Source of the DNA: Streptomyces olivoverticillatus
GTDB lineage: Bacteria > Actinomycetota > Actinomycetes > Streptomycetales > Streptomycetaceae
Direction of reading: 5' to 3'
Length of the DNA stretch: 64,000 bases
Assembly: GCF_014203555.1 (NCBI RefSeq)
Contig: NZ_JACHJH010000004.1
Span: 248,001-312,000, forward strand
Notes under the pieces: model-generated
The model's database searches: none
The model's input: only the letters and a program-made list of their open reading frames with translations
What the model was told of the DNA's origin: nothing
In this document: positions 63,033 through 64,000 of the stretch, one piece after another
Layout of the letters: each line of letters begins with the position of its first letter
Position numbering within the stretch: the stretch's first letter is position 1
Position numbers and translations under genes: made by a program

Positions 63033-64000
63033 GTGGATCTCGCTCTGGCACCGGAGACGCTGGCGCGCTGGCAGTTCGGCATCACCACCGTCTACCACTT
63101 CCTCTTCGTGCCACTGACGATCAGCCTCGCGGCGATCACCGCCGGCCTGGAGACCGCCTGGGTGCGCACGGGCAAGGAGAAGTACTTCCATGCCACGAAG
63201 TTCTGGGGAAAGCTCTTCCTGATCAACATCGCGATGGGTGTGGTCACCGGCATCGTCCAGGAGTTCCAGTTCGGCATGAACTGGTCCGACTACTCGCGCT
63301 TCGTGGGTGACGTCTTCGGTGCCCCGCTCGCGATGGAGGCGCTGCTGGCCTTCTTCTTCGAATCCACCTTCATCGGCCTGTGGATCTTCGGCTGGGACAA
63401 GCTGCCCAAGAAGCTCCACTGCGCGTGCATCTGGATCGTGGCCGCCGGCACCGTCCTGTCCTCGTACTTCATCCTGGCCGCGAACTCCTGGATGCAGCAC
63501 CCCGTCGGCTACGCCGTCGACAAGGCGACCGGCAGGGCCCGGCTGACCGACATCTGGGCCGTCCTGACGCAGAACACCACCATGGTCGTGGTCTTCCACA
63601 CCCTGACCGCGGCCTTCCTCACCGGCGCCGCGTTCATCGTCGGCATCGCCTCCTTCCACCTGTGGCGCGCCAAGCGCAAGCAACTGCAGGGCGAGGAGCT
63701 CGGCGAGAAGCAGCGTCATCAGATCGGCGCGATGCGGGCGTCGTTGCGGGTCGGCCTGGTGGTCGCGGTGATCGCCGGGCTGGGCACGGCGCTCAGCGGC
63801 GACAGCCTCGGCAAGGTGATGTTCGAGCAGCAGCCGATGAAGATGGCGGCCGCCGAGGCCCTGTGGGACACCCAGTCCCCGGCGCCGTTCTCGGTCTTCG
63901 CGGTCGGCGACGTCAGCAAGGGCCACAACAGCGTCGAGATCGAGATACCCGGCATCCTCTCCTTCCTCGCCCACAGCAACTTCTCCGACCCCGTGCCCGG
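63033..64000 (+). CDS. cydA: Cytochrome bd ubiquinol/menaquinol oxidase subunit I, 5' part
   Basis: CydA carries the haems of the high-affinity terminal oxidase used at low oxygen. The 322 visible residues start at a GTG with AGGAGGG upstream (MDLALAPETLARWQFGITTV) and include H22 (haem b595/d ligand region), VTGIVQEFQFGMNWSDYSRF and the helix with MEALLAFFFESTFIGLWIFG. At least four transmembrane helices are seen; the rest, including the Q-loop region, lies beyond the right edge. Rex should control it. Confidence 0.97.
   Translation, partial: MDLALAPETLARWQFGITTVYHFLFVPLTISLAAITAGLETAWVRTGKEKYFHATKFWGKLFLINIAMGVVTGIVQEFQFGMNWSDYSRFVGDVFGAPLAMEALLAFFFESTFIGLWIFGWDKLPKKLHCACIWIVAAGTVLSSYFILAANSWMQHPVGYAVDKATGRARLTDIWAVLTQNTTMVVVFHTLTAAFLTGAAFIVGIASFHLWRAKRKQLQGEELGEKQRHQIGAMRASLRVGLVVAVIAGLGTALSGDSLGKVMFEQQPMKMAAAEALWDTQSPAPFSVFAVGDVSKGHNSVEIEIPGILSFLAHSNFSDPVP

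Overview
The window is high-GC actinobacterial DNA from the chromosomal replication-origin region of a Streptomyces-type organism (Streptomyces or a close relative in the Streptomycetaceae). The evidence is the order dnaN-oriC-dnaA-rpmH-rnpA-yidD-yidC-jag-rsmG-parA-parB, many GTG starts, strong third-position GC, ten parS sites, and the developmental gene ssgA. No prophage, CRISPR array, rRNA or tRNA gene was recognised.

Layout: 1-799 is the 5' part of dnaN (minus strand). 800-1725 is oriC, with about 15 DnaA-box-like 9-mers between about 940 and 1510. dnaA (minus) follows, then the plus-strand block rpmH, rnpA, yidD, yidC, jag and rsmG, then parAB. 10.1-16 kb holds a GNAT protein, trxA/trxB behind a good SigR-type promoter, and sigM with its anti-sigma factor. 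14-20.5 kb is an envelope cluster on the minus strand: a pseudokinase, MurJ and a DUF6049 membrane protein. 20.7-26 kb holds the CCA-adding enzyme, an LppU-like protein, an MFS transporter, inositol-phosphate synthase and a PadR regulator with a palindromic operator. 26.4-33.3 kb holds a bifunctional penicillin-binding protein, a GT87 mannosyltransferase-like protein, an alanine-racemase-fold protein and a FemX-like aminoacyltransferase. 33.6-35.3 kb is the rpsF-ssb-rpsR-rplI operon; a MATE exporter and dnaB follow.

From 38.8 to 51.4 kb the content is more accessory: a beta-lactamase-fold hydrolase, a class V aminotransferase, a TetR protein with a C-terminal zinc-finger-like tail, a MarR/MFS divergent pair, a HbpS-like protein, a HAD phosphatase, a flavohemoprotein next to a PPOX flavoprotein, Nudix, LysR, a holin-like protein and a cupin. 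51.8-64 kb returns to conserved genes: ssgA (without ssgR beside it), a YibE/F, NfeD-like and flotillin operon, thiC behind a TPP riboswitch, a phosphoesterase, a LacI regulator, hisC/pat and the start of cydA behind a perfect Rex operator.

The most distinctive layer is not a gene but how replication and segregation signals sit in other features. parS sites lie at the centre of bidirectional terminator hairpins, or are read in frame as Val-Ser-Arg-Glu-Thr in parA, parB and three times in the anti-sigma factor. DnaA-box clusters recur upstream of dnaB and parA, away from oriC.
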